From: Glandiceps talaboti
Taxonomy: Eukaryota; Hemichordata; Enteropneusta; Spengelidae
Reading direction: 5' to 3'
Assembly (NCBI RefSeq): GCF_964340395.1
Contig: NC_135550.1
Span: 32,639,676 to 32,669,175 of the forward strand
Length of the DNA stretch: 29,500 nucleotides
The notes beneath the pieces are model-generated. The model was not told the origin of the DNA and did no database searches. It saw only the letters and a list, made by a program, of their open reading frames with translations. Of the stretch, positions 1 through 10,713 are shown in pieces. The position numbers and the translations under genes are program-made. The number at the start of each line of letters is the position of its first letter. The stretch's first letter is position 1.

Positions 1-1012
1 TCAAAGACATTAAATACACTGGGAGTTACAACTAAAAACTGTATCATTTCCCCCTGAGCCAATGAATAATGTCGGCTGAAATAATGATTGTGAGCACACA
101 TTTCCAAATGCAATTCAACTTTTAACATACAAACACGGCAACTTGGATTGTCTGTTTATCATTCCCTGGGGTTTATACCAGGCCATTAAAGTTATTATGT
201 TTATTGTAAGATACGTTTAATTTATCTATGTCAACGACATGTCTACTTTTAGTGATTTCCATCGAGTTGTTGGAAACTGGTAGAGCAAGCCGTCAAATTA
301 GCGTCATTTGTGGTGAACCCATATGGCCATGTTCATTACATTTTGTGGTTAGACACTTTATTCCTGGAAATCAAGGTTTGTATAATCATAATATAATTGA
401 CCCATTTGTGGTTTATGCATTCACCTCAATAGCATTATGCATTCTTTTACGCAGGTTTGATCAGTATCAAATCATCTGCAAGGTCACTGTAGTTCGTCAA
501 TGTCATTTACTAGGCACGTATATACGAATAAGGTGAGGCTAGAAATTTGACACCACTACGAACACAATATACTTTAGAGGGGTCACTGTTCCAAACGAAT
601 TGAAGCCAATGCAATGAACGAAATTAAAACATTACTAAATTCCTGTTCACCTTATCATATAACAATCTTACACCTAAAATTACAATTTGATGCATTCGAG
701 TGGAAACAGCCGACCAGATGACAATTATTTTAACAGACTCTGATACTTGTGTGTAGACATGCTTTTTTCAAAATCTACACGGCATAAAGCACACAACAAT
801 ACAAGGATGACAACTAGAGTAACTGTAAAAAAAAAATCACTAGTTCAGTTTATGTCAGCAGTTTTGATGGGGAATCGACATGATGGTCTCCTCTCACATT
901 GTCACTATCTCTCTCTACCTAGTAATGGGTCAATGTCTTACAAAACAATAACGTAATCTGTTTTGTAGCATTTCATTCTAAACACCTGTGGATTACAGGT
1001 AACTTACACAAA
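1..1012. other. Intergenic, downstream of gene A
   Basis: AT-rich sequence 3' of gene A. The short reading frames here have no family similarity I can see and look like chance. The only possible signal is a minus-strand AATAAA (TTTATT on the plus strand at 357-362) about 650 nt past the stop of gene A, and another at 200-205; either could end its transcript. Confidence 0.5.
357..362 (-). terminator. Candidate polyadenylation hexamer for gene A
   Basis: The plus strand reads TTTATT, which is AATAAA on the strand of gene A. It lies about 650 nt downstream of the stop codon, a long but possible 3' UTR. AATAAA is frequent by chance in AT-rich DNA and no GU-rich downstream element was established, so this is weak. 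Confidence 0.2.
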
Positions 1013-3085
1013 TCAGGTTTCATCACTTTCCTCTCTGGCGAACTTTGGAACGTATTTTCTCAAATAGCGACAGTCTTCGAGGTCCTTCTCCTTATCCAAG
1101 ATACGGTCTTCATTTTCTCCATAAAGCATTTTCATTTTCTCGAATGCCATGACATCGGCCGTCCGTCCGCTTAGAACAAAGTTATCAACCATTTTCTTAA
1201 GTTTTGCCAATGGTTTTCGTTGCGCTGCCCTTTCCTCTGTGTGTTCACCGTATTTGAATTGAGATCGAACTGTTCCCCAAACTTTTCTCTTTTTCAGTTG
1301 TGAGGTTACACTTGTCGTTGCAACACTATATATGGACTCCGAATCTTCATCAGCTTGTCTTTCTCTCGCTTTCATATTCAATAGAAGAGTAGATATGTCT
1401 TCGAGGGAGGACGTGCGTCGAAGACGTAACCTAGTTGGTCGCATTTCCGAGGTCGGTGGCATGAGGTTCTTTTCGTCATCGTAGACGTTGTGTTGTTGTT
1501 GTTGTTGCTGTTGGTGTTGGTGATGCATCAAATTGTCACTGCTATGATATCGAACTAATGGGGGCTTGCCCGAGTGCAGCCTACGTAACCTTGGCGATGA
1601 AATCTTTTCCAGTGTGGGTAACTGCTTATCTCTCGGAGATGAGGATGTTTCGTTGACTTTACTTACTGTTGTTGCGTCATGTCTTGTATCCATATCCATG
1701 CGACCATGTTCTTTATAGTTCAGAGAAATTTGCTTTTTAGCTGCATGGTAGTGAGAATTGTCGTATCTCCTGAGATGTGCTCGAGCTTCATGTACAATAT
1801 TTGAAGCTTTCTTGTCTGTGATATCTTTTACTTGTCTATCGAGATCAGATAAACGTGGAGTTACGGTGTGTCCAATATTCATTTGTCGCTGCTGCAATGA
1901 TACCGTGTCAGCGGTCATGGCCCTTCTTCGCAACTTCGGTCTTTCTGTCTCCGTTCGCAAAACAGAATCGTCGGACTCCGTCGACAGCTTACCACCATGT
2001 GTAAAAGAGCGCTGAGCAAGACGTGGACTGTCCATCACAGGAATGTGAAAAGCCTTAAACCGTCTGAGAAGCGGGCTATCAGACGGAGAACTTATTGGAG
2101 AGCTGCTCCCAGAGGAATCAAAACTGCCGTTCAGTATGGGTATAACTGTCTCCTCCTGATAGTCGAATTTACCTTCGGTGTCAATAGGTGTGGTTTTAGT
2201 GTTCATGACTTTCCCAGTCGGTTTTATGGCTGATGGGATGTTCTTCCTCATTTTCTGCGGCGGTTTGGAAAGTTGTAAAGGAGAAGTGATGACTTTAGAT
2301 TTAGCAGGAAAAGTTTCACAGTCGTTTTCTGTTCCGTGAGATGTCTGTTGGTGTGTATTGTTCATACAGGGATTGCATCTTGAGTTGTGCGAGTTTATTT
2401 TTGTCTTATGTTGCTTTCTGTATTGATCTCTCCGTTCTTCGACACATGGTATGCACGAGGAACGTTCACCTGGACTGCACCCATTCTGGACAGAAACAAA
2501 ACCATTAGTCGTTCCATTTGACATTGGGGTCATTGACTTCATGTCTTCATCAGTCGTCGATTTTTCTTTCATTTCTTGGAGTTCTGACTGCACTTGCGCA
2601 GCTTGAGCACTTATTCTGTGACCTGTACCCTCCCACGATGCTCGCACAAAATCAAACCTATCATGGAAACCCTGAGAAGGGAATCGAGGAGATGCAGGAG
2701 GACTTGGAAGAATTTCGTTCAAACCTATATTGAACCTTACTGAGCGTGGCGTTGGCGGAGTGTCCGGAGGGGTAGCAGTTCCCGGGGTTCGAATACGTGG
2801 AGGTGAATTGACTTTCCTCTTCACGTTGTTAGTGTCGCATCCAGTCTCCATCTTGTTCGTTTGGTCGAATACAAACACTGTACCGTTTGTAGCTCTCGGG
2901 CTAGCAGCGGGCGAAATCTTCATAGCCTGTATCTCGAACAGTTTCTTCTTCAAACCCTTGCGTTCTTCGTCATAGTCATGTATTTTAGTTGTATATCGTT
3001 TTGTCATGTCTGCAGTTTTTCTCTCTAGTCGATGTTGCTCAATGTTGTTTAAATTGGTAACACGTCGAGAATACAGAGACTCCAT
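1013..3085 (-). CDS. Gene A: 690-aa disordered coiled-coil protein, largest member of the array
   Basis: Family not recognised. The frame is open for 690 codons; the ATG has A at -3 and G at +4, and an in-frame TGA lies 9 nt upstream. Residues 18-53 are the shared array module (L20, R22, M27, K29, Y31, I35, Y38, L45, L49), probably helical coiled coil. Next comes a Pro/Ser/Thr-rich part with many SP/TP sites (92-140), containing RSVRF at 114-118, which fits the RVxF docking pattern of protein phosphatase 1. Residues 429-456 carry an EAR module shared with B and C, and 489-500 the LPTLEKISSPRL motif shared with B. A His/Gln run follows at 521-532, then LRRTSSLED at 555-563, a basophilic kinase-type site. 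Residues 601-690 match the C-terminal module of B (W603, EER 617-619, RTA 641-643, RYLRK 673-677). No signal peptide or membrane segment is seen; a cytoplasmic or nuclear scaffold role is inference only. Confidence 0.9.
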   Translation of the reverse strand: MESLYSRRVTNLNNIEQHRLERKTADMTKRYTTKIHDYDEERKGLKKKLFEIQAMKISPAASPRATNGTVFVFDQTNKMETGCDTNNVKRKVNSPPRIRTPGTATPPDTPPTPRSVRFNIGLNEILPSPPASPRFPSQGFHDRFDFVRASWEGTGHRISAQAAQVQSELQEMKEKSTTDEDMKSMTPMSNGTTNGFVSVQNGCSPGERSSCIPCVEERRDQYRKQHKTKINSHNSRCNPCMNNTHQQTSHGTENDCETFPAKSKVITSPLQLSKPPQKMRKNIPSAIKPTGKVMNTKTTPIDTEGKFDYQEETVIPILNGSFDSSGSSSPISSPSDSPLLRRFKAFHIPVMDSPRLAQRSFTHGGKLSTESDDSVLRTETERPKLRRRAMTADTVSLQQRQMNIGHTVTPRLSDLDRQVKDITDKKASNIVHEARAHLRRYDNSHYHAAKKQISLNYKEHGRMDMDTRHDATTVSKVNETSSSPRDKQLPTLEKISSPRLRRLHSGKPPLVRYHSSDNLMHHQHQQQQQQQHNVYDDEKNLMPPTSEMRPTRLRLRRTSSLEDISTLLLNMKARERQADEDSESIYSVATTSVTSQLKKRKVWGTVRSQFKYGEHTEERAAQRKPLAKLKKMVDNFVLSGRTADVMAFEKMKMLYGENEDRILDKEKDLEDCRYLRKYVPKFAREESDET
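1489..1520 (-). repeat. Gln/His-coding CAR repeat inside gene A
   Basis: Repeated TTG/TGG triplets on the plus strand encode a His-Gln-rich run ending in seven consecutive Gln (about residues 521-532 of gene A). Most codons are CAA with one CAG interruption. Such tracts are often length-variable between individuals. The run separates the EAR/LP-motif part from the C-terminal module. Confidence 0.85.
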
Positions 3086-3205
3086 ACTTATTCACTGTAA
3101 TTTCTGTAGCTTAGCCTGTAACAGAATAATACGTGGCATAAAATTACTACGTGAAATTTCCTGATGAACGCTCTGAAAGTGTCACCATCCACTCTCTGCT
3201 TGGTG

Positions 3206-3212
3206 TTTTATA
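3206..3212 (-). promoter_or_regulatory. TATA box upstream of gene A
   Basis: On the minus strand the sequence reads TATAAAAC, about 120 nt upstream of the ATG of gene A. A start about 30 nt downstream would fall near 3174-3182, where ACACTTTCAG offers an approximate initiator. That gives a 5' UTR of roughly 90-100 nt with no need for an upstream exon. This is the best core-promoter candidate in the window; the other four genes lack so clear a box. Confidence 0.45.
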
Positions 3213-3478
3213 CAATAGACTTGATGGAGTACGTGCAGTTCGACTGACTATGGCATGCAGACGTTTCATCAAGTTGAAATTCAACCATGCAAATACACTG
3301 AGTACTCAATCTTGATTTAGAAATTCCGTTGAGCGTGAGATCACAGCCTTGTCCATGTGTAAACGATTGGAATTGATAGGCACCACCTTGCCAACAAACT
3401 TGTCATATTCATTGCTACATACAGTCTGGCTGACTATCGACCCGTACACCGTCTCCAAAGTATGCATACATTTTACAA

Positions 3479-3486
3479 TGACGTCA
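3479..3486. promoter_or_regulatory. Full CRE palindrome TGACGTCA upstream of gene A
   Basis: A perfect 8-bp CREB/ATF site, 394 nt upstream of the ATG of gene A and about 270 nt upstream of its TATA box, so in proximal-promoter position. One of five identical palindromes in the window. Confidence 0.4.
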
Positions 3487-5174
3487 TATTGAGGTATACA
3501 TATGCTTAAATTGATAACCTAAACAATAACACGTCACACACTGAATCCATATACATGTACAGTGTGTGTTGAACTACTGCGATCAGATTTGTAAATACCT
3601 CACCTTTCAAAAACACTTCTCCGATAAGTACAGTTCTGCTTGTTTCCCGTCTTATGTCGTCACGATCTGGTTTTCGTTGACGTTGGTTTCTACTTCGGAT
3701 TACAACTCCAGTGATCCAACCACAGTTTCAATAGTTACCACTTCACTTGGAATTCCTTTCCTTTTTACGGGAAATAAGTGAGTTTTTAACCTCAGCAGAA
3801 TTCACCCTTGTCAAGCTATCGCTTTTAGAAAGACCTAGTGAAACGAAACCATAAGGTGCAAAATCTTAAGAACAAACATATTTGCATAGTAAAATGAACA
3901 ATTGAAATCAGCAATACTTTTCCTTTTGTGTGTCATATAAACGAATCAATAAATGTTTCAATTAAAAAAATAGTATGATTTCTGAATTGTTGTTCTCACC
4001 GATAAAAACGTGCTTTTAAAGCTATTGAGGACAATATGAATGCACTTTGATTACTTCTATACGATGCAGCAGGCATTACACTTAATATAGTTTCGATCGC
4101 AAGTCAATGAAGATAGTATTGATATATAGTAAGATCTAACCTGTCACGTGATACAACTCATATATTTTGGGTCGGAAATATGCGATCCTGATAGGTTACA
4201 CGACAGAATAAAGTCATATGTAGAACATTTACTCAAGATAGTAAACTCCAGTTAAACGACAACGTGTACATGATGTTATTAAACCTATGTAATTCAAAGT
4301 ATGCTACGGACAGTATACAGTTTCACCATATTCAATCAGCGGTGAAATTGAACCAAAGAATAACTTAATTAAAAGGAAATTAGCCAACGCGATATAAAAC
4401 CAATTAAAAAAGTTACGAAACGAGCAAAAGGATTATTGACGATTATACACAGTCAAGATTTTAAGTTTACCTTCAATGGCTGGTACGTAGCTGTATGGTG
4501 ACGTAGCGTTGGACTTAAACTGTGTATGTTTACAGCACCGGTGTGTGTGAATAAACTGGCGGTTAGCTTGTCTGTGTCCAGACTACTTAAAGTACATGTA
4601 CCTGCTATATCAATATTGATTTTAGGAATGTCTTTTACCAATCAAAGCAAGAGTTACCCTAACACACGTGACTTCAAAATACCTCAGTTTGAAATGTTGA
4701 GGAAGGTTATTTGCAAATTATTTCAAATAAAAAATTGGGACAATTTTAAATTAAGAAAAAATATGGAAGCTTACTTTTCTGCACGATTAAATTCAAAGTA
4801 ATTTCACAGACAAGAATACCACTACTCAAAATTAACAGGATACCAGTTTCCTAGTTTCGTGACCAAGGAAGCACGTTGTACTTAAAGCCGTATTACAAAA
4901 TGATTTATCACTTAATGCGTCAGTTACATTCGTACATATTTCAGTCGGGAACTAGGAACACTCGATATTCTATCCACAAAGGAACCATTGACAATAATAG
5001 TATTGACTGACAAAAATTTAGCAGTTTCCTGTTTTTATTTTAACAAAACAACAGCGTTAAATGAAAAATACTTGTAACAATGAAACTAGTCTATCGATAG
5101 ACCTAAATCGAGGGTTTGATCGATCATAAGTAGATTTCCCATATCCTTTCGGCGTTCACCCCATTAGATCGTGC

Positions 5175-5188
5175 CAAGGACGTCCTTG
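5175..5188. repeat. 14-bp perfect palindrome
   Basis: CAAGGACGTCCTTG equals its own reverse complement, centred on ACGT. It is in a spacer with no neighbouring gene within 2 kb. It could be a dimeric-factor site or chance; nothing else supports a function. Confidence 0.5.
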
Positions 5189-6239
5189 ATCCAGTAGAAT
5201 TGATGACTTGGAGAGGTTCAAACTCGCGGACGCTCGTACTAAACAGTGTAAGTCATTCACCTTAGTACTCCTTTACACAAAAAATCATAATACGCTATAC
5301 AACCTAAAGAAAAATAAGTCTTCATCTCAGCAAATGTCGAAAGTGACGTGAATTAGACAAAATGAGGTGCTTGAACTTTCTTGTCCAAATTCTGCCAACT
5401 TAATTTCATCGAGGGTCGGGCCGGATAAACTCCGTCATTCGATGTTTCGATAGTAAGCCCTACTTTTCATAGAACAACTGTTACAGTCAAATACACTCCA
5501 GGTATAATTCGGTAATATGTCATGTTTTATGTATAGACTATTGCATGTGAGAATTTTGAACAGTTTAGCCGTTATACGTGAATAGCGTTTGTCTTTTGGG
5601 ACTCTATACCAAAGTAAACTATAAATACTAACCGCGGAAATCGTTTCACTCCCCTTTAACATTACACGTAGTTGGACTTGAAGCGTTGTTTTGTTAGAAT
5701 ACTAAAATTATCTCAGGGGTCAAATGATCAACACTTGGTTTACAAATGTAATGTTCCTTACCTGCTGTTTTCCCGGGATTTCACATACCGTCACACGAGG
5801 CACGTGACTTGTGGTTTGGTACAGTACAAAACAAATGGATATACTCGTAAGCTGCGTTCCTATTCCCGACATCTACATTTAGCAATATTTGATACATTAG
5901 GATTTTAAGGATACGCGAACTCTGTTCGCTATTTACTGTTCAGACAGCAGTTTTGTGTTATAATTTAGTACCTCCAAGCCTTAAGTTTAGAAAAGACACG
6001 CCCCTCTAGCGAACATAATACCTTCAAGGAAAATACTTTGGTAAAATCGAATGTGTAATTGGCCGTGTGCTTTTTTGATGAATTTCTAAACGTTCTTGTC
6101 TTGGTATAACCAAATAGTATTAAACAAATTAGTTAGTGAAACTAACACACAGCCTCATATCTAAAGATTAAAGTATCTCGAACTTTGACAAAATCATTCA
6201 GCTTTACTGATCAGAAGGGCGAAAATATAGATAATATAT

Positions 6240-6479
6240 TATAGTTGTAGTGTTCCTTCATTTCTTTTTTCATGTGGAACAGTACAGTTTATTCCTTGCT
6301 TAGGACAGATCGATGCCAGAAGTACCTTTACTCAGTCCTCTGAAGGGGTAGAACGAAGATATAGTGGTATTTGGTCTTTTCATTATCGTGAATTGGGTGG
6401 ATTAGTTGTTAATCCTTGTTTGGGAATGATCGATGCCCATTAATTCGTTAGGTTCAATACACCTTTATCTATATATTGG
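6240..6479. repeat. Diverged direct duplication, unit about 120 bp
   Basis: Two adjacent segments, 6240-6359 and 6360-6479, align over their first ~78 bases: both start TATAGT(T/G)GTA and converge on TCCTTG(C/T)TT followed by GATCGATGCC (6310-6319 and 6428-6437). The remaining ~40 bases of each unit no longer match clearly. An old tandem duplication is the simplest explanation. Confidence 0.5.
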
Positions 6480-6782
6480 TGCTGTGACAATTCAAGATTG
6501 GTTAACACTTGCTAAGATAAATCTATGATGCATCACTATTCATATAGTTTGAACGAGCCTCAATTCACCGTTTATCTACTAGCTACTTCACATGCATTAA
6601 CACCATCATCAAGTGAACTGCAATTATTAATTGTGTGAACAATAGTAACGTGAACTTGAATGAAACCTACGAGCACGACAGGGCGGTATACAGTTGTGTA
6701 GCTGTATTTCTAACAATTTTAGACGATATCATATCACCATGCCATAGAATAGGAGTGAGAATGAAATGGAGTTGGGATTATT

Positions 6783-6892
6783 GTTTGTTGCTAGGGACAA
6801 CAACGTGTTTTACTTAGTTTGTTGCTAGGGATGGCGATGTGTTTTACTTACTGTTTGTTGCTAGGGATGGCAATGTGTTTTACTCTAATCGT
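6783..6892. repeat. Minisatellite, three copies of 34-36 bp
   Basis: The phrase GTTGCTAGGG begins at 6787, 6821 and 6857, each followed by an A-rich or TGG step and then a GTGTTTTACT-like block. The second and third copies are nearly identical; the first differs in the middle (ACAACAACG versus ATGGCGATG). Confidence 0.85.
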
Positions 6893-8041
6893 TTGTCCAG
6901 TTTGTTCATGGGATGACAGTGTATTTGCTACCGTCAGGGGAGGATAGTACATCATGAGCATCTCATAGGTTTTGGGATATGACATGACATGATACAATAT
7001 AGTTAATGAAAACATATTCCCTCTCTCCGATATCCTTCCATACGTACAAGTCTCTTGCCTATGCCACTCAGTCTCCATAAGAGATATTAAAAATTAGTTT
7101 AAATAATTGCTTATCATGCAACAATGTACTTCTTACCACGTATACAATTCATTGAGAACTATTCCAAGTGTGATAGAAGACCGTGTATTTGTTAGTCTAG
7201 GTTGTGAGTGTATACCACTGAGTAGGGTAAAGGTCATATTGTTCTAATTACTGAACACATTATTGGAATAACTATCATACCATACACAGTACACATAGTG
7301 TTGTTATGTTGATAACGAAGGCTAAATTGGAAAGATTTCATCATTTGCGCTGAACAAATAGTTGAGCTGATACATATGTACACTGTCAGCGTAGAGTTGT
7401 CTTTTGGTATGCATGATAATGTAGGATTTTGATATATGCCATTGTCACTGTATCAATATTATGTACCTTCCCTAAATATTAAAATACCTCAAGGCATATT
7501 CTCTTTCCTTTGCATGATCTTCGAAACAGTGCATGGGTATATTCATACAAAGGGGTATAGAAACTCACTTCTACATCTCTCAATTTGTGAATCCATGTGA
7601 CGTATAAATTGTGTCCACTACGTCAATTTTAACTCACAGTTCATTTTATTAAATCCTAAATCCATCTCGTTTGTTCACACATCCTTAAAGTTGTGAAGTT
7701 TCCGAAAGTTCCCATCATGGCTTGCGGCTTGTTTTGACGATAACAGAAAGAATCGAGTCAAGATATAGGCCTACGCATATTATGACGGAGTCACCATTGT
7801 TCCCCACTACTTACACTTCACGTGTTTTGAATTGATTTCCAGTAATGCTTCATGTATCTTGTGCTTGTCAATATTTTTTTCCTAAACGCGAAAACACAGT
7901 CACACTATAATTTTTCGTCCATTCAAGGATGCCTAGTTAGCCTTGACCTTCAAGTTCCAGTTTGTCAATGAGTAACGCCCTTTAGACAACTTTGTGGGAA
8001 ACGTTACAGTTGTAGAATTGTTTCTCTTTGTTTTCGTGTCA

Positions 8042-8049
8042 TGACGTCA
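8042..8049. promoter_or_regulatory. Full CRE palindrome TGACGTCA, distal
   Basis: Perfect 8-bp CREB/ATF-type site in the A-B spacer, 2.7 kb past the stop of gene B and 5 kb upstream of gene A. Distal position makes function uncertain. Confidence 0.2.
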
Positions 8050-8412
8050 GCTTTTTCTCTCGTCTGGTGAACAATACACGAACACTTAGATGTACATGGA
8101 ATACGTGATATCACGATGCCACAAACACCATATGGTATGCTGGAAAACAATTTACTCGCCGAGTGTATGTAACACAAACGATTATATTAATATTTTAAAA
8201 TCTAATGATTTTTTGCTCTTTAAAGTGAAATGAGTTGAACGCATACGTCATGAAATTTATTGATAAGGGCAGATTTGTTCACAACAAACTCATCATTGCA
8301 TTTGGTATAACATCCATACATTCTTTTCTTTTTTTATCTCAAGATGAAGATACTAGAAATATATATGAATATGTTAAAATAAGAGATGGGGATGCAGACG
8401 TATTGTTTCTAG

Positions 8413-8484
8413 TCGTCTACAGGGGTACGATGTCCTCTACAGGGGGCACTATGTCCTCTATAGGGTACTATGTTGTCTACAGGG
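8413..8484. repeat. Minisatellite, four copies of about 20 bp
   Basis: TCTAC/TCTAT begins near 8416, 8436, 8457 and 8476, each followed by AGGG and a TACTATGT-like link. The units vary between 19 and 21 bp. It is followed by a purine stretch, GGGAGGGGAGGGGAGG. Confidence 0.75.
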
Positions 8485-10193
8485 AGGGGAGGGGAGGAAG
8501 CATAGGTAACGGACGACACCATATATAAGAAGTTACATTTCAATAAACAGAACGGATATATAATTACACACGTTTCTTTCGTCTAAATTCTTGACAGACG
8601 GCATTCTTCTTTAACCGAAGTTTTTTTGACAGATAACTTTATATGAACTTGAACTTGTCGGTTTGTTTGGGATAAATAACACCTGTGTGCCCTGATAATA
8701 GTGATACATTACCTCCATCATTCAACTAACTGCGTCATCAAACATCAGTGGTATGTGTGAACTCTTGGGAAACTCTCAATCCTATTCAAATCAACTCAGT
8801 CGAATCTAGATGGCATGCAAAGTGGCTTCAGATCGGATGAACTTACGGTGACCTTAGAGCATACTATAACCCAAACATAACGTGATTTCTACAGGTGGTT
8901 CTTACATTATTTAGTGAATTAACCATCGACCTTGGTTTCTCTCAATATATAGATTAGGAATTTAGACCTCATTGTGTCTGTTAGAGTCATGGTTTCCATG
9001 GACACTCGGAAATACAAATGTCAGAGATGTAAAGAGTAGACATCTCTCTTGACACTGTATACTTACCGTTGACCACAAGGACAACGATGATCTCAATTTA
9101 GTTAGTAGGTATGAAAATATTAAGTTTTTAAAAAAATAAATACATGTATTTGATATTTACATCGCGTAAGAGTGAATCGTGAAAATAATAAGTATATTAG
9201 CTACCATTTTATTTAGAATAGGACAATGCTTACTTCAATTCACAGCCATGGCTGCTATATTGGGACAACGTACATGTGTATATCGCAGGTTTCATGAGAA
9301 AGTATATTAGTCCATCACGTCTTCACGGAAGTTCCAGGAAGATATATAATGTGTGGAATAACATGGCAGGCATGGCCAAAGAGAGGCTGTATGAAATCCA
9401 GTGTTAACATTTCAGCATCACATAAACTGAAAAAGGTTCTGTTTCCGACGGTTGAGTAACTTATTTAACTCTAGTTCTATCTGAAAATGTATAGAATAAA
9501 AAAAAGCAAATTCTGATAGCAAATTCTGTCTTTGCCAGCGGAAGTCAGTATATATACTAGATTTTTAATTTACGAAAGGAAAACTGACCTTTGGGTACCA
9601 ATCAAATATTGAGAATGTTTAAAGTTATCGATGTTAACTATGTGTCAAGTAGGATTACTATTATAACATGAAAGCAACCGGTTGACAAATATAACATTCA
9701 CAACCAATGCGTTTACCATATTCCTTTCTATACAGACTTTAAGTTATACAATTCACTGATTAATAGCTCTATAAATACTAACATTGTCTCAAGAAGCTGT
9801 ATGAATTCGGAGTAGCAAAGTACATGTTCTTTTCTTTTGGTAACGTGTGTTTTATTCAAGTGCTACATACAGCATGCAAGGTCGATAACTCTGTATGTTT
9901 AGACACAGACAAGTATGTGTTAGTTATCTGTGGTTTAGATCGATTGAAAAGACTGGGTAGAAGTTTACAGATAAATACATAATAAAATTACACTAGTTAA
10001 GTTTGAACTTGATAATTCTGTAAAATTCCTTACTTGTTTATAAGCTTTTGGACTCGAATTTAAAGTTAATAAGATTACACTTTGATTGTTGTCTTCACTA
10101 CAATCCGTGTGGTGAAAATAATCCACTGGTACAAGAAAAAGGGGTCTGTGAATTAAGGAAATCACCCGCCTTGTCTGTCATCGTTTTCCTCGT

Positions 10194-10322
10194 AAACGTG
10201 TATACGACACAGATTTTAAAACGTGTACACGACACAGATTTTAAAACGTGTACACGACACAGATTTTTAAACGTGTACACGACACAGATTTTAAAACGTG
10301 TACACGACACAGATTTTAAAAC
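10194..10322. repeat. Minisatellite, five exact-period copies of 25 bp, each with a palindrome
   Basis: CGTG recurs at 10197, 10222, 10247, 10272 and 10297, an exact 25-bp period. Copies 2 to 5 contain CGTGTACACG, a perfect 10-bp palindrome, followed by ACACAGATTTTAAA; copy 1 has CGTGTATACG. Copies differ at only one or two bases, so the array is young. It lies about 390 bp past the stop of gene B. The frames that run through it are products of the repeat, not genes. Confidence 0.95.
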
Positions 10323-10564
10323 AAGCGCTGTCGTGTTTCTTATGGATGGTCGTTACATCGATCCATATCGCCAGAAAAGCACAGACCAGTTTGTGGTAAC
10401 GGTATAACACGTGCCGCCAGGAGCATGATTTTTCATTACCCTTAAAATGGTCGTGCTTGTGAGAGTGTATCGATCCAACGTTGGACTATACATATTATGT
10501 CTAGTTGTCAAATAAGCTTAAATCACTTTAAAAGTTGGACGTTGTTTGCTGAGTTGACGGATAT

Positions 10565-10572
10565 TGACGTCA
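10565..10572. promoter_or_regulatory. Full CRE palindrome TGACGTCA, 3' of gene B
   Basis: Perfect 8-bp site about 140 nt beyond the stop codon of gene B, which would place it in the 3' UTR or just past it. It is listed as part of the set of five. Confidence 0.2.
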
Positions 10573-10713
10573 ATGGAAATCGAGGCACATTATTACATTT
10601 TTTTGTATTTAGAGACATTTGGAACTTGCCTTTCTTTGATTAATATTACTAGTACTCATTTCCTTTCGCGAGCGAGGTCACTTGGCTGATATATTATTCT
10701 CAAAATATTTTCT

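Larger units (their letters stand above)
3116..10713. other. 7.6-kb spacer between genes A and B
   Basis: Beyond the proximal promoter of A, this is AT-rich sequence without supportable coding regions. Its reading frames are under 120 codons, several only open with TTG or GTG, and none shows the array module. It contains a 14-bp palindrome (5175), a diverged 120-bp duplication (6240-6479), and minisatellites at 6783, 8413 and 10194. Full CRE palindromes lie at 3479, 8042 and 10565. Confidence 0.6.

Noticed and set aside
4526-4801. 91-codon ATG frame on the plus strand
   Set aside because: Composition follows AT-rich spacer DNA, there is no module or homology I recognise, and the length is within chance.
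5161-5260. tRNA-like B box (GGTTCAAACTC) near 5216
   Set aside because: No matching A box or foldable cloverleaf at the right distance.
10048-10407. 119-codon plus-strand frame through the 25-bp minisatellite
   Set aside because: It is open only because the repeat lacks stops; the peptide is the repeat translated in successive frames.
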